From: Curtobacterium flaccumfaciens pv. betae
Lineage (GTDB): Bacteria; Actinomycetota; Actinomycetes; Actinomycetales; Microbacteriaceae
NCBI RefSeq assembly: GCF_026241855.1
Contig: NZ_JAPJDC010000001.1
Span: 2,046,001 to 2,110,000 of the forward strand
Reading direction: 5' to 3'
DNA length: 64,000 nucleotides
This document shows positions 27,711 through 36,867 of the stretch, in pieces (the stretch's first letter is position 1; the number at the start of each line of letters is the position of its first letter). The position numbers and the translations under genes were made by a program. The notes under the pieces are model-generated. The model was not told where the DNA came from. It searched no databases and saw nothing but the letters and a program-made list of their open reading frames with translations.

Positions 27711-29462
27711 CTAGATCGCGCGGACCGCGTCGAGCAGGTCGGCCACCGGCACGTCGCGGCGGTCGCCCGTCGCCCGGTCCCACAGCTCGACGACGCCCTC
27801 GGCGGCGCCGCGGCCGGCGACGACGACGATCGGTATGCCGAGCAGCTCGGCATCGCGGAGCTTCACGCCGGGCGACACCTTCGGGCGGTCGTCGTACAGC
27901 ACGTCGAACCGCTCGCCCTCGAGCTCGGCGACGACGGAGGACGCCAGCTCGTAGGCGACCTGGTCACGGCCGGTGGCGACGATGTGCACGTCGAACGGCG
28001 CGACGTTCTTCGGCCAGACCAGGCCCTTCTCGTCGTTGTGGGACTCGGCCAGGATCGCGAGGATGCGGGTCACGCCGATGCCGTACGAGCCCATCGTGAC
28101 CGTGGCGAGCTTGCCGTTCTCGTCCTGCACCTTGAGACCGAGCGCCTCGGCGTACTTCCGACCGAGCTGGAACACGTGCCCGATCTCCATGCCGCGCGCG
28201 GTCTCGAGCGGGCCGGAGCCGTCCGGGGACGGGTCACCGGCGCGGACGTCGGAGACCTCGACGACACCGTCGGCCACGAAGTCACGGCCGGCGACGAGGC
28301 CGGAGACGTGCACGCCGCGCTCGTTGGCGCCGGTGATCCAGCTCGTGCCGTCGACCACACGGGGGTCGACGAAGTAGCGGAGGCCGGTGGCGCTGTCGGC
28401 GCCGAGGACCTGCGGGCCGATGTAGCCCTTCACCAGGCCCCGGTGCTTCTTGAAGTCGTCGTCGCCGGCGGCCTCGACCTCGGCCGGGGCGAACGACACC
28501 TCGGCGCGCTTCAGGTCGACGTCGCGGTCACCGGGCAGGCCGACGACCACGACCTCACGAGTGCCGTCGAGGTGGGTGAGCGCGAGGACGACGTTCTTCA
28601 GCGTGTCGGCCGCGGTCCACGGGGCGCCCTCGCGCGGCGCGACCTGGTTCGCGTGGGCGACGAGCGTGTCGATCGTCGGGGTGTCCGACGCCGGCAGCAG
28701 CACGGGCTCGGGCTGACCCTCGATCGGCAGCGACTCGGGAACGGGGGTGACGTAGGCCTCGACGTTGGCCGCGTAGCCGCCGGCGCTGCGGACGAAGGTG
28801 TCCTCGCCGACGCCGATCGGGTGCAGGAACTCTTCCGACTTGGAGCCCCCCATCGCGCCGGCGTCGGCCTTGACGATGACGTAGTCGAGGCCGAGGCGGG
28901 CGAAGATCTTCTCGTACGCGTCGCGCATGACCTGGTAGCTGCGCTCGAGGCCCTCGTCGGTGAGGTCGAACGAGTACGCGTCCTTCATGGTGAACTCGCG
29001 GCCGCGCAGGAGTCCGGCGCGGGGCCGGGCCTCGTCGCGGTACTTGTCCTGGATCTGGAACAGCGTCACCGGCAGGTCCTTGTACGACGAGTACAGGTCC
29101 TTCACCAGGAGCGCGAACATCTCCTCGTGCGTGGGGGCGAGCAGGTAGTCGGAGCCCTTGCGGTCCTGCAGGCGGAACATGCCGTCGCCGTACTCGGTCC
29201 AGCGGTTCGTCGCCTCGTACGGCTCACGCGGCAGCAGCGCCGGCAGCAGGACCTCCTGCGCGCCGGCGGCGACCATCTCGTCGCGGATGATCGCCTCGAT
29301 CTTGGCGCGCACCCGGAGTCCGAGCGGCAGCCAGGCGAAGATCCCCGGGGACTGGCGACGGACGTACCCGGCGCGGACGAGCAGCTTGTGGCTCGTCACC
29401 TCGGCGTCGGAGGGGTCGTCGCGGAGCGTACGGAGGAACAGATGCGAAAGCCGTGTGACCAC
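27711..29462 (-). CDS. proS: Prolyl-tRNA synthetase (bacterial type, with editing domain)
   Basis: Charges tRNA-Pro. 583 residues from GTG ([17 protein letters not shown]). Class II motif 2 is [29 protein letters not shown] (about 140-165). An inserted YbaK-type editing domain spans about 230-400, then motif 3 ([12 protein letters not shown]) and an anticodon-binding domain. A TAGGCT box exactly 6 bases before the GTG supports this start and leaderless expression. Ends at a strong terminator. Confidence 0.96.
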   Translation of the reverse strand: MVTRLSHLFLRTLRDDPSDAEVTSHKLLVRAGYVRRQSPGIFAWLPLGLRVRAKIEAIIRDEMVAAGAQEVLLPALLPREPYEATNRWTEYGDGMFRLQDRKGSDYLLAPTHEEMFALLVKDLYSSYKDLPVTLFQIQDKYRDEARPRAGLLRGREFTMKDAYSFDLTDEGLERSYQVMRDAYEKIFARLGLDYVIVKADAGAMGGSKSEEFLHPIGVGEDTFVRSAGGYAANVEAYVTPVPESLPIEGQPEPVLLPASDTPTIDTLVAHANQVAPREGAPWTAADTLKNVVLALTHLDGTREVVVVGLPGDRDVDLKRAEVSFAPAEVEAAGDDDFKKHRGLVKGYIGPQVLGADSATGLRYFVDPRVVDGTSWITGANERGVHVSGLVAGRDFVADGVVEVSDVRAGDPSPDGSGPLETARGMEIGHVFQLGRKYAEALGLKVQDENGKLATVTMGSYGIGVTRILAILAESHNDEKGLVWPKNVAPFDVHIVATGRDQVAYELASSVVAELEGERFDVLYDDRPKVSPGVKLRDAELLGIPIVVVAGRGAAEGVVELWDRATGDRRDVPVADLLDAVRAI

Positions 29463-29468
29463 GGGGCA

Positions 29469-29474
29469 AGCCTA
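29469..29474 (-). promoter_or_regulatory. Leaderless -10 box of proS
   Basis: TAGGCT, then TGCCCC, then the proS GTG. Lies in the 42-base spacer after ispG. Confidence 0.55.
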
Positions 29475-29504
29475 GTGGCGGCGGACAGGGAGCGGTGGTC
29501 GCGC

Positions 29505-30659
29505 CTACGGCGCCATGATCACCTGGGGCGTGCCCGTGGCGGCGGCCGGACCCATCTCGTCCGCGATGCGGTTCGCCTCGTCGATGAGCGTCTGGACGAT
29601 CTCGGCCTCCGGCACGGTCTTGACGACCTGGCCCTTGACGAAGATCTGCCCCTTGCCGTTGCCCGAGGCGACACCGAGGTCGGCCTCGCGCGCCTCGCCC
29701 GGGCCGTTCACGACGCAGCCCATGACGGCGACGCGGAGCGGGACGGTCATGCCCTCGAGCCCCTTCGTGACGTCGTTCGCGAGCTGGTAGACGTCCACCT
29801 GCGCGCGACCGCAGCTCGGGCAGGAGACGATCTCGAGCTTGCGCTCGCGCAGGTTGAGCGACTGCAGGATCTGCAGGCCGACCTTGACCTCTTGCGCAGG
29901 CGGGGCGGAGAGCGACACACGGATGGTGTCGCCGATGCCCTCGGCCAGCAGGATGCCGAACGCGGTGGCGCTCTTGATGGTGCCCTGGAACTCCGGGCCG
30001 GCCTCGGTCACGCCGAGGTGCAGCGGCCAGTCACCGGCGGCGGCGAGCTGCCGGTAGGCCTTGACCATCACGATCGGGTCGTTGTGCTTGACCGAGATCT
30101 TGAAGTCGTGGAAGTCGTGCTCCTCGAACAGGGAGGCTTCCCACACGGCGGACTCGACGAGCGCCTCGGGGGTGGCCTTGCCGTACTTCTGCAGCAGGCT
30201 CGGCTCGAGCGATCCCGCGTTCACGCCGATGCGGAGCGAGACGCCGGCGTCCTTGGCGGCCTTGGCGATCGCGCCGACCTGGTCGTCGAACTTGCGGATG
30301 TTGCCCGGGTTGACGCGGACGGCCGCACAGCCGGCGTCGATCGCCTGGAAGACGTACTTCGGCTGGAAGTGGATGTCGGCGATCACGGGGATCTGCGACT
30401 TCTTCGCGATGATCGCCAGCGCGTCGGCGTCGTCCTGCGTGGGCACGGCGACCCGGACGATGTCACAGCCCGAGGCCGTGAGTTCGGCGATCTGCTGCAG
30501 CGTCGCGTTGATGTTGGTGGTCTGCGTCGTGGTCATCGACTGCACGGACACCGGGGCGTCGCCGCCCACGAGCACCTTGCCGACCCGGATCTGCCGCGAC
30601 TTGCGACGCGGAGCGAGGGTTTCGGGGGACTTGGGCATACCGAGGTTGACTGCGGGCAC
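29505..30659 (-). CDS. ispG: 4-hydroxy-3-methylbut-2-enyl diphosphate synthase
   Basis: Iron-sulfur enzyme of the non-mevalonate (MEP) isoprenoid pathway converting MEcPP to HMBPP. 384 residues. The [4Fe-4S] ligands are visible: C280 and C283 (SCPSCGR) and C315 ([12 protein letters not shown]). The N-terminal barrel has [12 protein letters not shown] and [10 protein letters not shown]. The GTG start ([13 protein letters not shown]) lies 6 bases after TAGAGT, so it is probably leaderless. Works with dxr in the same region. Confidence 0.97.
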   Translation of the reverse strand: MPAVNLGMPKSPETLAPRRKSRQIRVGKVLVGGDAPVSVQSMTTTQTTNINATLQQIAELTASGCDIVRVAVPTQDDADALAIIAKKSQIPVIADIHFQPKYVFQAIDAGCAAVRVNPGNIRKFDDQVGAIAKAAKDAGVSLRIGVNAGSLEPSLLQKYGKATPEALVESAVWEASLFEEHDFHDFKISVKHNDPIVMVKAYRQLAAAGDWPLHLGVTEAGPEFQGTIKSATAFGILLAEGIGDTIRVSLSAPPAQEVKVGLQILQSLNLRERKLEIVSCPSCGRAQVDVYQLANDVTKGLEGMTVPLRVAVMGCVVNGPGEAREADLGVASGNGKGQIFVKGQVVKTVPEAEIVQTLIDEANRIADEMGPAAATGTPQVIMAP

Positions 30660-30665
30660 GTGAGC

Positions 30666-30671
30666 ACTCTA
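30666..30671 (-). promoter_or_regulatory. Leaderless -10 box of ispG
   Basis: TAGAGT, then GCTCAC, then the ispG GTG at 30657-30659. Confidence 0.55.
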
Positions 30672-30715
30672 CGCGCTCGGTCTGACCGTGCCGGGTCCGG
30701 TCCCCGTGCGTCCGT

Positions 30716-31276
30716 TCAGAGCTCCCTGACCGAGTCCACGACCGTGATGAGCGGGGCGTAGAGCCGCATCACCGCGAGCGCATGGTCGTGGTCCTCGTCG
30801 GTCCCGCCGGCGCAGGCGTCGGCCACGACGGTCACCGTCGCACCGGCGTCGGCCGCCGCCAGCGCGGTCGACAGGACACAGCAGTCGGTCGAGACCCCCG
30901 TGAGCACCAGGTGCGGGTGGTCGCCCACGACGGCCTGGAGGCTCGTCCCCCACTTGCCGAAGGTCGGTTCCGTCACGACGGGGTCGTTCCGGTCCGCTGC
31001 CGCCGACGCGAACGGCTCGGTGAGCGCGTACAGCGGGTCGGCGTCCGGGACCAGTGCGAAGGGCCAGTCGCGGTAGTACGGCACCCACGCACCCTCGGGC
31101 TCCGCCGGAGCCACGAAGCGGGTGAACACCGTGCGGCCCGTGAACCGCGGCAGGAGTCGCTCGATGCCGGCACCGGCGTGGTCGTACCGCGGGGCGGCCC
31201 ACGGGTTCTCGCCGGTGAAGACCTGCTGCATGTCGATCACGACAAGCCAGGCGTCGTCGGGGATCTCCGCGCTCAT
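30716..31276 (-). CDS. Isochorismatase-fold cysteine hydrolase
   Basis: 186 residues of the family that includes nicotinamidases, N-carbamoylsarcosine amidases and ureidoacrylate/biuret-type hydrolases. The catalytic triad is complete: D15 (VVIDMQQVF), K108 (TFGKWGTS) and the nucleophile in TGVSTDCCVLSTA (most likely C133, with C132 adjacent). Its ATG overlaps the stop of the NCS1 permease gene as ATGA. The coupling suggests it hydrolyses an amide made from, or imported as, the permease's substrate (nucleobase, hydantoin or related). Substrate not assignable from sequence. Confidence 0.88.
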   Translation of the reverse strand: MSAEIPDDAWLVVIDMQQVFTGENPWAAPRYDHAGAGIERLLPRFTGRTVFTRFVAPAEPEGAWVPYYRDWPFALVPDADPLYALTEPFASAAADRNDPVVTEPTFGKWGTSLQAVVGDHPHLVLTGVSTDCCVLSTALAAADAGATVTVVADACAGGTDEDHDHALAVMRLYAPLITVVDSVREL

Positions 31277-32745
31277 CGCAGGTCGTCCGGGGTGGCGAGT
31301 GCTTCTTGGCGGCGGATCGAGCCGCGCGCGAACAGCAGCGTGCCGAGGAACCCGACGACCAGGGCGACGAGGACGCCGAGGTTCGCGTAGGCCCAGGGCC
31401 CCTCGCGGCCGCCGAGGCCGAACGGGCCGAGCAGGTAGCCCTGCCACGTCAACCACGCGGGCGACGAGAGCGTCACGAGTCCCCAGCCCAGGGCCGTGCC
31501 GACCAGGACCAGCGCGATCGCGCCCCACCGGACGTCACCGTAGCGGCCGCGACGGTCGTCGAGCTCGGACTCCGCGTAGGCGCGTCGGCGCAGCAGGACA
31601 TCCGCGACGAAGATGCCGGCCCACACCGCGATCGGCACGCCGAGGGTGATCAGGAACGCCTGGAAGGGCTTCGCGAAGCTGGTCGCGAAGAAGGCGATGT
31701 ACACGGCGCCGGCAACCATGAACGCTCCGTCGACCCCGGCGGCGACCGGCCGCGGGATCTTCACGCCGACGCTCAGCAGCGCGAGGCCCGACGAGTAGAT
31801 GTCGAGGACGGCTCCCCCGACGAGCCCGAGGATCGCCACGATCGCGAACGGGATGAGGAACCAGATCGGAAGGATGGTGGTGAGCGCGCCGATCGGGTCG
31901 TCCTGGATGGCAGCGTTCAGGTCCGGCGACGACCCGGCGAGCAGGACCCCGAACACCACGAGGATCGCCGGGGCCAGCGCGCCGCCGAAGGTCGTCCACC
32001 CGACGACCCCACCGGTGGACGCAGCCCGCGGCAGGTACCGCGAGTAGTCGGCAGCCGCGTTCACCCAGCCAAGGCCGAAGCCGGTCATCACCAGGACCAG
32101 GGCCCCGATGACCTGCTGACCGCTGCCGGCGGGCATCGCGGCGATCGCGGCGAAGTCGATGGAGGGCACCGCGAGCACGATGTAGACGACGGTGAGCACC
32201 CCCGTGATGACCGTGATCAAGGTCTGCAGGCGCATGATCACGTCGAAGCCCGCAACGCCGGCCCCGACCACGAGCGCGGCGACGACGACCAGCGCGACGA
32301 CCTTCGTCAGCACCCCGCCGTCCCAGCCGAGCTCGGTGAAGACCGTCGAGGTCGCCAGGACCGCCAGGGCGGCGAGCGACGTCTCCCACCCGACGGTGAG
32401 GATCCAGCTGAGGAACGAGGGCACCCGGTTGCCCCGCACGCCGAACGCCGCACGGCTCAGCACCATCGTCGGCGCGGAGCCGCGTTTGCCGGCGATCGCG
32501 ACGACGCCGCACAGCAGGAACGAGAACACCACCCCGATCACCGAGACGATCGTCGCCTGGGCCAGCGAGATGCCGAAGCCGAGGACGAAGGAGCCGTAAC
32601 TCAGGCCGAGGACGGAGATGTTGGCGGCGAACCACGGCCAGAACAGCCCCCTCGGGGTGCCCTTCCGGTCGGACTCGGCGATCACGTCGAGCCCCTGGCG
32701 TTCGACGGCGCGAACCTCGGGCGGGTTCGTGGCGGCTGTGCTCAT
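31273..32745 (-). CDS. NCS1-family nucleobase/cytosine-type permease
   Basis: 490 residues with about 12 TM helices, of the cytosine-purine/hydantoin symporter family. The first helix region FWPWFAANISVLGLSYGSFVLGFG matches the family's substrate-binding TM1, and the ADYSRYLPR motif after the middle helices is typical. ATG at 32743-32745 (MSTAATNPPEVRAVE) with TACGCT six bases upstream; the longer open frame is spurious. Operon partner is the downstream isochorismatase-fold hydrolase. CodB is the closest named relative I can think of, but the solute is not proven. Confidence 0.88.
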   Translation of the reverse strand: MSTAATNPPEVRAVERQGLDVIAESDRKGTPRGLFWPWFAANISVLGLSYGSFVLGFGISLAQATIVSVIGVVFSFLLCGVVAIAGKRGSAPTMVLSRAAFGVRGNRVPSFLSWILTVGWETSLAALAVLATSTVFTELGWDGGVLTKVVALVVVAALVVGAGVAGFDVIMRLQTLITVITGVLTVVYIVLAVPSIDFAAIAAMPAGSGQQVIGALVLVMTGFGLGWVNAAADYSRYLPRAASTGGVVGWTTFGGALAPAILVVFGVLLAGSSPDLNAAIQDDPIGALTTILPIWFLIPFAIVAILGLVGGAVLDIYSSGLALLSVGVKIPRPVAAGVDGAFMVAGAVYIAFFATSFAKPFQAFLITLGVPIAVWAGIFVADVLLRRRAYAESELDDRRGRYGDVRWGAIALVLVGTALGWGLVTLSSPAWLTWQGYLLGPFGLGGREGPWAYANLGVLVALVVGFLGTLLFARGSIRRQEALATPDDLR

Positions 32746-32751
32746 GCGCTG

Positions 32752-32757
32752 AGCGTA
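32752..32757 (-). promoter_or_regulatory. Leaderless -10 box of the NCS1 permease
   Basis: TACGCT, then CAGCGC, then the ATG. Lies in the 26 bases between rseP and the permease gene. Confidence 0.55.
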
Positions 32758-32771
32758 GTGGCTCGGCAGCC

Positions 32772-34106
32772 CTACCCGAAGAGGTTCACCGGACGAACGA
32801 TGTCGGCGTAGATGAGCAGGGCGCTCATGCCCGCCAGCAGCACCACGACCACCATCGTCAGCGGCATCGTCTTCGCCAGGTCGATGGGCCCCGGGTCCGC
32901 CTTGCCGACGAGCTTGAACGACCGTCGCTTGATCGCCTCCCAGAGCGCACCGGCGATGTGTCCACCGTCGAGCGGCAGCAGCGGCACCATGTTCAGCACG
33001 AACAAGCCGATGTTGAGCGAGGCCAGCAGCCCGAGGATCGTGTACGCCTTGTCGACCACGGGGACACCGCTCATCGACGAGACCTCGCCGATCGCACGGC
33101 CGACGCCCACCACCGACACGGGGCTGTCCTGCGACCGCTCCTGGGCGCCGAACGCGGCGTTCCACACCGCGACCAGGCGCTGCGGCAGGTCGATGATCAG
33201 GTGCGCCGACGCCGCGATCTGGGCGCCGGTCGCGGGCAGCACCTCGGCCGGGGACTGCCGCACCAGGGACTGCCCGATGCTGACGCCGACCACGCCGACA
33301 CGCTGGGTCTTCGTGGTGCCGTCGTCGTTCTTGACGACCTTGCCCTCGGCGTCGTAGACGTCGCGGGTGGCGGTCGTCGGGGTGATCTCGAGGGTCTTTC
33401 GGGCACCGTCGCGCTCGACCACCACGGTGACCTGCTCACCGGCGGACTCCTGGAAGACCTCGGAGACGCGGGTGATCGTGGGGTCCTGCTCGCCGTTCAC
33501 CGAGAGCACGACGTCACCGGGCTCGATGCCGGCCTGCTTCGCCGGGGACACCGCGTCGCCGGGCGAGCACTCGGTCGTCTGGCTGTTCGGCAGCACGCAC
33601 CCGACGCTCGACGTGAAGGTCGTGGTCGGCGCCCCGAACCCGCACAGCAGCACGCCGAACAGCACGATGCCGATCACCAGGTTCATGGCCGGGCCCGCGA
33701 CCATGACGATGATCCGCTTCCACGGCGTCAGGCGGTAGAAGGCACGGGAGTCGTCGCCACCGGAGTCCGCGATCTGTTCGGCGCTGGCCTGGCGGGCGTC
33801 CTGCACGAACGCGCCGTACATGCCGGTGTTCGTGATGGCGTTCGCCCGGCCCGAGGCGCGCGGCTTGAGCATGCCGACCATCGAGATGTACCCACCGAGC
33901 AGGATCGGACGGATCCCGTACTCGGTCTCACCCCGCTTGAACGACCACATCGCCTTGCCGAAGCCCAGCGAGTACTGCGTCACCTTGACGTTGAAGAGCT
34001 TCGCGAAGGACAGGTGTCCCAGCTCGTGGAGTCCGATCGAGACCAGCAGGCCGATGATGAAGACGACCACGCCGAGGACGAAGAGCAGGACGGATTCGAC
34101 GGTCAC
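32772..34106 (-). CDS. rseP: RseP-family site-2 intramembrane metalloprotease
   Basis: Zinc protease that cleaves membrane-spanning anti-sigma or signal proteins inside the bilayer. The HExxH motif (LHELGH, H27-H31) is in the first TM helix, a PDZ domain sits in the middle (IEPGDVVLSVNGEQDP), and the second metal motif NMVPLLPLDGGH is near the C-terminus. I start it at the GTG 34104-34106 (444 residues) because TACTCT stands exactly 6 bases upstream and the product then begins with the TM helix. The ATG at 34131-34133 would add nine residues and has no ribosome-binding site. Confidence 0.93.
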   Translation of the reverse strand: MTVESVLLFVLGVVVFIIGLLVSIGLHELGHLSFAKLFNVKVTQYSLGFGKAMWSFKRGETEYGIRPILLGGYISMVGMLKPRASGRANAITNTGMYGAFVQDARQASAEQIADSGGDDSRAFYRLTPWKRIIVMVAGPAMNLVIGIVLFGVLLCGFGAPTTTFTSSVGCVLPNSQTTECSPGDAVSPAKQAGIEPGDVVLSVNGEQDPTITRVSEVFQESAGEQVTVVVERDGARKTLEITPTTATRDVYDAEGKVVKNDDGTTKTQRVGVVGVSIGQSLVRQSPAEVLPATGAQIAASAHLIIDLPQRLVAVWNAAFGAQERSQDSPVSVVGVGRAIGEVSSMSGVPVVDKAYTILGLLASLNIGLFVLNMVPLLPLDGGHIAGALWEAIKRRSFKLVGKADPGPIDLAKTMPLTMVVVVLLAGMSALLIYADIVRPVNLFG

Positions 34107-34112
34107 CGGGAA

Positions 34113-34118
34113 AGAGTA
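34113..34118 (-). promoter_or_regulatory. Leaderless -10 box that sets the rseP start
   Basis: TACTCT, then TTCCCG, then GTG. The box lies inside the longer reading frame, which argues against the upstream ATG. Confidence 0.55.
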
Positions 34119-34167
34119 CGGGACTGATTCCATGACGGAGCCGAGCGCCGTCTGAGAGGCGAGCTGG

Positions 34168-34220
34168 GCCTCCCGTCCGTCGCCGTCCGCGGTCTGCCGC
34201 CTCCGCGTCGGACGGGAGGC
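34168..34220 (-). terminator. dxr terminator
   Basis: GCCTCCCGTCCG (34168-34179) pairs perfectly with CGGACGGGAGGC (34209-34220) across a 29-base loop that can fold further. It begins 10 bases after the dxr stop. Confidence 0.65.
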
Positions 34221-34230
34221 GCGTCTCGCG

Positions 34231-35343
34231 TCAGCGGGTCAGCGCGCGGTCCGCAGCGGTGCGCGCCCACTGCTCCGCCGCGAGCACGCCGTCGAGTGAC
34301 GGCTCCCCCGCGGTGTGCTCCTCGACGATGCGCTCGACCGTGTCGACGATGTCCAGGAAACCGATCGCACCGGCGTGGAACGCGGAGACGGCCTGCTCGT
34401 TCGCGGCGTTGAACACGGCCGGGAACGTCCCACCCAGCTCGCCCACCCGCTTCGCGAGGGCGACGGCGCCGAAGGCGTCCTGGTCGAGGGGCTCGAACGT
34501 CCACGTGCTCGCGGTCGTCCAGTCGAGCGGCACGCCGACGCCGGGCACCCGGTCCGGCCAGGCCAGGCCGAGTGCGATCGGCAGGCGCATGTCCGGCGGC
34601 GACGCCTGGGCGATGGTGGAACCGTCGACGAACTCGACCATCGAGTGCACGATCGACTGCGCGTGCACGGTGACGTCGATGCGGTCGTACGGCACGTCGA
34701 AGAGCAGGTGGGCCTCGATGACCTCGAGCCCCTTGTTCACCAGGGTGGCGGAGTTCGTCGTGACGACGAGCCCCATGTCCCAGGTGGGGTGCGCCAGCGC
34801 CTGGGCAGGGGTGACGTCGCGGAGCTGCTCGCGGGTGCGCCCGCGGAACGGACCCCCGCTCGCGGTGAGGACGAGTCGCTGCACCTCGGTGTCGACGCCG
34901 GAGCGGAGCGCCTGCGCGATCGCGGAGTGCTCGCTGTCGACGGGCACGATCTGCCCGGGCGCCGCGGCCTGCTGCACGAGGGAGCCGCCGACGATCAGGC
35001 TCTCCTTGTTCGCCAGGGCGAGGGTGGCACCGCTCTCGAGTGCGGCCAGCGTCGGACCGAGCCCGACCGAACCGGTGATGCCGTTGAGCACGACGTCGGC
35101 CTCGACGCTCCGGACGAGCCGTTCCGAGTCGGCCGCGCCGAACGCGGTGTCGCGCACGCCGAAACGGGCGGCCTGCTCGGCGACGAGGTCGCGGTTGCTG
35201 CCCGCGGTGAGGCCGACGACCTCGAACCGGTCGGGGTTGCGGGCGACGACGTCGAGCGCCTGGGTGCCGATCGAACCGGTGCTGCCGAGGACGACGATGC
35301 GTCTGCGGGCCGGACCAGTGCTGCCGAGGCCGCCGTCCGTCAC
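34231..35343 (-). CDS. dxr: 1-deoxy-D-xylulose 5-phosphate reductoisomerase
   Basis: Second step of the MEP isoprenoid pathway. 370 residues from GTG at 35341-35343 ([15 protein letters not shown]) with AAGGG seven bases upstream inside the previous gene. NADPH-binding [12 protein letters not shown] (19-30), the metal ligands in PVDSEHSA, and the flap region TASGGPFRG. The GTG follows the FKBP gene's TGA by two bases, so dxr is expressed with that gene. The upstream frame extension is not part of it. Confidence 0.96.
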   Translation of the reverse strand: MTDGGLGSTGPARRRIVVLGSTGSIGTQALDVVARNPDRFEVVGLTAGSNRDLVAEQAARFGVRDTAFGAADSERLVRSVEADVVLNGITGSVGLGPTLAALESGATLALANKESLIVGGSLVQQAAAPGQIVPVDSEHSAIAQALRSGVDTEVQRLVLTASGGPFRGRTREQLRDVTPAQALAHPTWDMGLVVTTNSATLVNKGLEVIEAHLLFDVPYDRIDVTVHAQSIVHSMVEFVDGSTIAQASPPDMRLPIALGLAWPDRVPGVGVPLDWTTASTWTFEPLDQDAFGAVALAKRVGELGGTFPAVFNAANEQAVSAFHAGAIGFLDIVDTVERIVEEHTAGEPSLDGVLAAEQWARTAADRALTR

Positions 35344-35345
35344 GA

Positions 35346-36317
35346 TCAGCCCTTGGCGAGGATGTCGACCACGAAGACGAGCGTGGCGTTCTTCGGGATG
35401 CCCGAGCCCTCCTGCGGGTTGGCGCCGTAGGCGTCCTCCGGCGTGGCGACGATCAGGACCTGCGAGCCGACCTTCTGCCCGACGAGCCCGGTGACGAAGC
35501 CCTTGATGAGCGCGCTCTCCGACACGGTGAAGGTGGTGGGGACGCCCTTCGACCACGAGGAGTCGAACTCCTTGCCCGTGTCGTAGACGACGCCCTTGTA
35601 CTGCACGAGTGCGGTGTCGCCGTCGGCGATCGCGGAGCCGTCGCCCTGCTTGAGCACCTCGACCGTGGTCTTCGTGGGCGCCTTCACGCCGTCGGGGATC
35701 GTGATCTCCGGCTCGCCGCTCGACTTGTCCGTGACCGTGGGCAGGGCCGGGTCTTGGTCCTTCGGGGTGCCGTTCGCCTTGGTGGGGGTCTGCGCGACGA
35801 CGTCGGCGACGACCACGATCTCGCCGCCGGTGTTGAAACCGAGTGCCGAGGACTGTCCGACCGCGGCGATCCGGTCGCCCACCTTCGAGCAGGCGAGGAG
35901 TGCGCCGAAGCCCGACCCACCGACGGACAGGACCTGCGGGTTGCCCTCGTCGAAGCCGACGGTGCCGAGCTTCTTGGCGTCCGACGTCTTGTACACGCTG
36001 TAGGACACCTGCGCGTAGTCGCCCTCGTCGAGCGCCGCGCCCTTGCCCTTTACGAGCCGGGTGGCCTGCGGCGTCTTCGCGGACAGGCCAGAGGCGAACT
36101 TGACGGTCGGGGCCTTCGTCCCACCGAACGACCCGGTCGCCTCGACGGCGTCGGAGGCCTTGCCCGGGTCGGGGCAGGAGGTGATCGCCGAGGCCGTGGC
36201 GCTGGCCGACGGGGTCGGCGAGGCCGAGGACCCGTTCGAACCGGAGCCGGAGCAGGCGGCGAGTCCCAGCACGACGGCGGGGACGATGGCGATCGGGAGC
36301 AGGCGGAGACGCTTCAC
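35346..36317 (-). CDS. FKBP-type peptidyl-prolyl isomerase lipoprotein
   Basis: 323 residues. A lipoprotein signal with lipobox LGLAAC (C22), then a Ser/Ala/Thr linker, place it on the outer face of the membrane. The C-terminal half is an FKBP domain ([23 protein letters not shown] ... [16 protein letters not shown] ... [11 protein letters not shown]). The first half has a weaker FKBP-like pattern ([15 protein letters not shown] ... VGDRIAAVG), so it may be a tandem with one degenerate copy. GTG start six bases after the osmC-like stop; likely helps fold exported proteins. Confidence 0.9.
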   Translation of the reverse strand: MKRLRLLPIAIVPAVVLGLAACSGSGSNGSSASPTPSASATASAITSCPDPGKASDAVEATGSFGGTKAPTVKFASGLSAKTPQATRLVKGKGAALDEGDYAQVSYSVYKTSDAKKLGTVGFDEGNPQVLSVGGSGFGALLACSKVGDRIAAVGQSSALGFNTGGEIVVVADVVAQTPTKANGTPKDQDPALPTVTDKSSGEPEITIPDGVKAPTKTTVEVLKQGDGSAIADGDTALVQYKGVVYDTGKEFDSSWSKGVPTTFTVSESALIKGFVTGLVGQKVGSQVLIVATPEDAYGANPQEGSGIPKNATLVFVVDILAKG

Positions 36318-36323
36318 GAGGAC

Positions 36324-36833
36324 CTAGTCTGCCCCACCAGTCGAAGAGTCCCCTGCCAATGACGCAGGTCGGACGACCAGCTGCGGCTCGTGGTGCACCG
36401 GGAACGCCACGGAGCGCGCGATGAAGCAGAGCTGGTTGGCGGTGACGTGTGCGGCTTCGGCGTCCGCGACGCGGTCGGCCTCGAGGATCGTGACGACCGG
36501 GTGCAGGGTCGCCTCGGTCAGTTCACCCGAACCGTCACGGTTCAGGCGGAGCGACGCGGTCGCGGTGTCCTGGTAGTCCACGACGGTGAAGCCCTTCGTG
36601 ACCGCGACGTGCAGGTAGCTGAGCATGTGGCACTGGGCCAGCGCCGCGACCACCATCTCCTCGGGGTTCCAGCGGTCACGGTCCCCGCGGAACGTCGGGT
36701 CGGCGGAGCCGGGGACGTCCGGCTTGCCCGTCGCCGAGACCACGTGTTCGCGGCCGTAGTCGCGGTACCCGGACGTGCCGGTCCCGCGGTCGCCGGTCCA
36801 GCTGACGGAGACCTCGTAGGAGTGGTCGTGCAC
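36324..36833 (-). CDS. OsmC-family peroxiredoxin-like protein
   Basis: 169 residues from GTG with AAGGGG eight bases upstream. The OsmC/Ohr fold is shown by [21 protein letters not shown] and [11 protein letters not shown], each carrying one of the two redox cysteines used to reduce organic hydroperoxides. The [19 protein letters not shown] N-terminus is closer to the YhfA/OsmC-like branch than to Ohr. First gene of an OsmC-FKBP-dxr unit and divergent from the asparaginase gene, 34 bases apart. Confidence 0.9.
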   Translation of the reverse strand: MHDHSYEVSVSWTGDRGTGTSGYRDYGREHVVSATGKPDVPGSADPTFRGDRDRWNPEEMVVAALAQCHMLSYLHVAVTKGFTVVDYQDTATASLRLNRDGSGELTEATLHPVVTILEADRVADAEAAHVTANQLCFIARSVAFPVHHEPQLVVRPASLAGDSSTGGAD

Positions 36834-36855
36834 GGGTGTGCCCCTTCGCCTTGGC

Positions 36856-36861
36856 TAGCAT
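36856..36861 (+). promoter_or_regulatory. Leaderless -10 box of the asparaginase gene
   Basis: TAGCAT, then GGCGGC, then the ATG at 36868. On the other strand CATGCT (36862-36857) could serve the divergent OsmC gene with a leader of about 18 nt. Confidence 0.55.
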
Positions 36862-36867
36862 GGCGGC

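Noticed and set aside
27588..30761. A 1057-codon plus-strand frame over nusA-proS-ispG
   Set aside because: Shadow of proS and ispG, which carry complete family motifs on the other strand.
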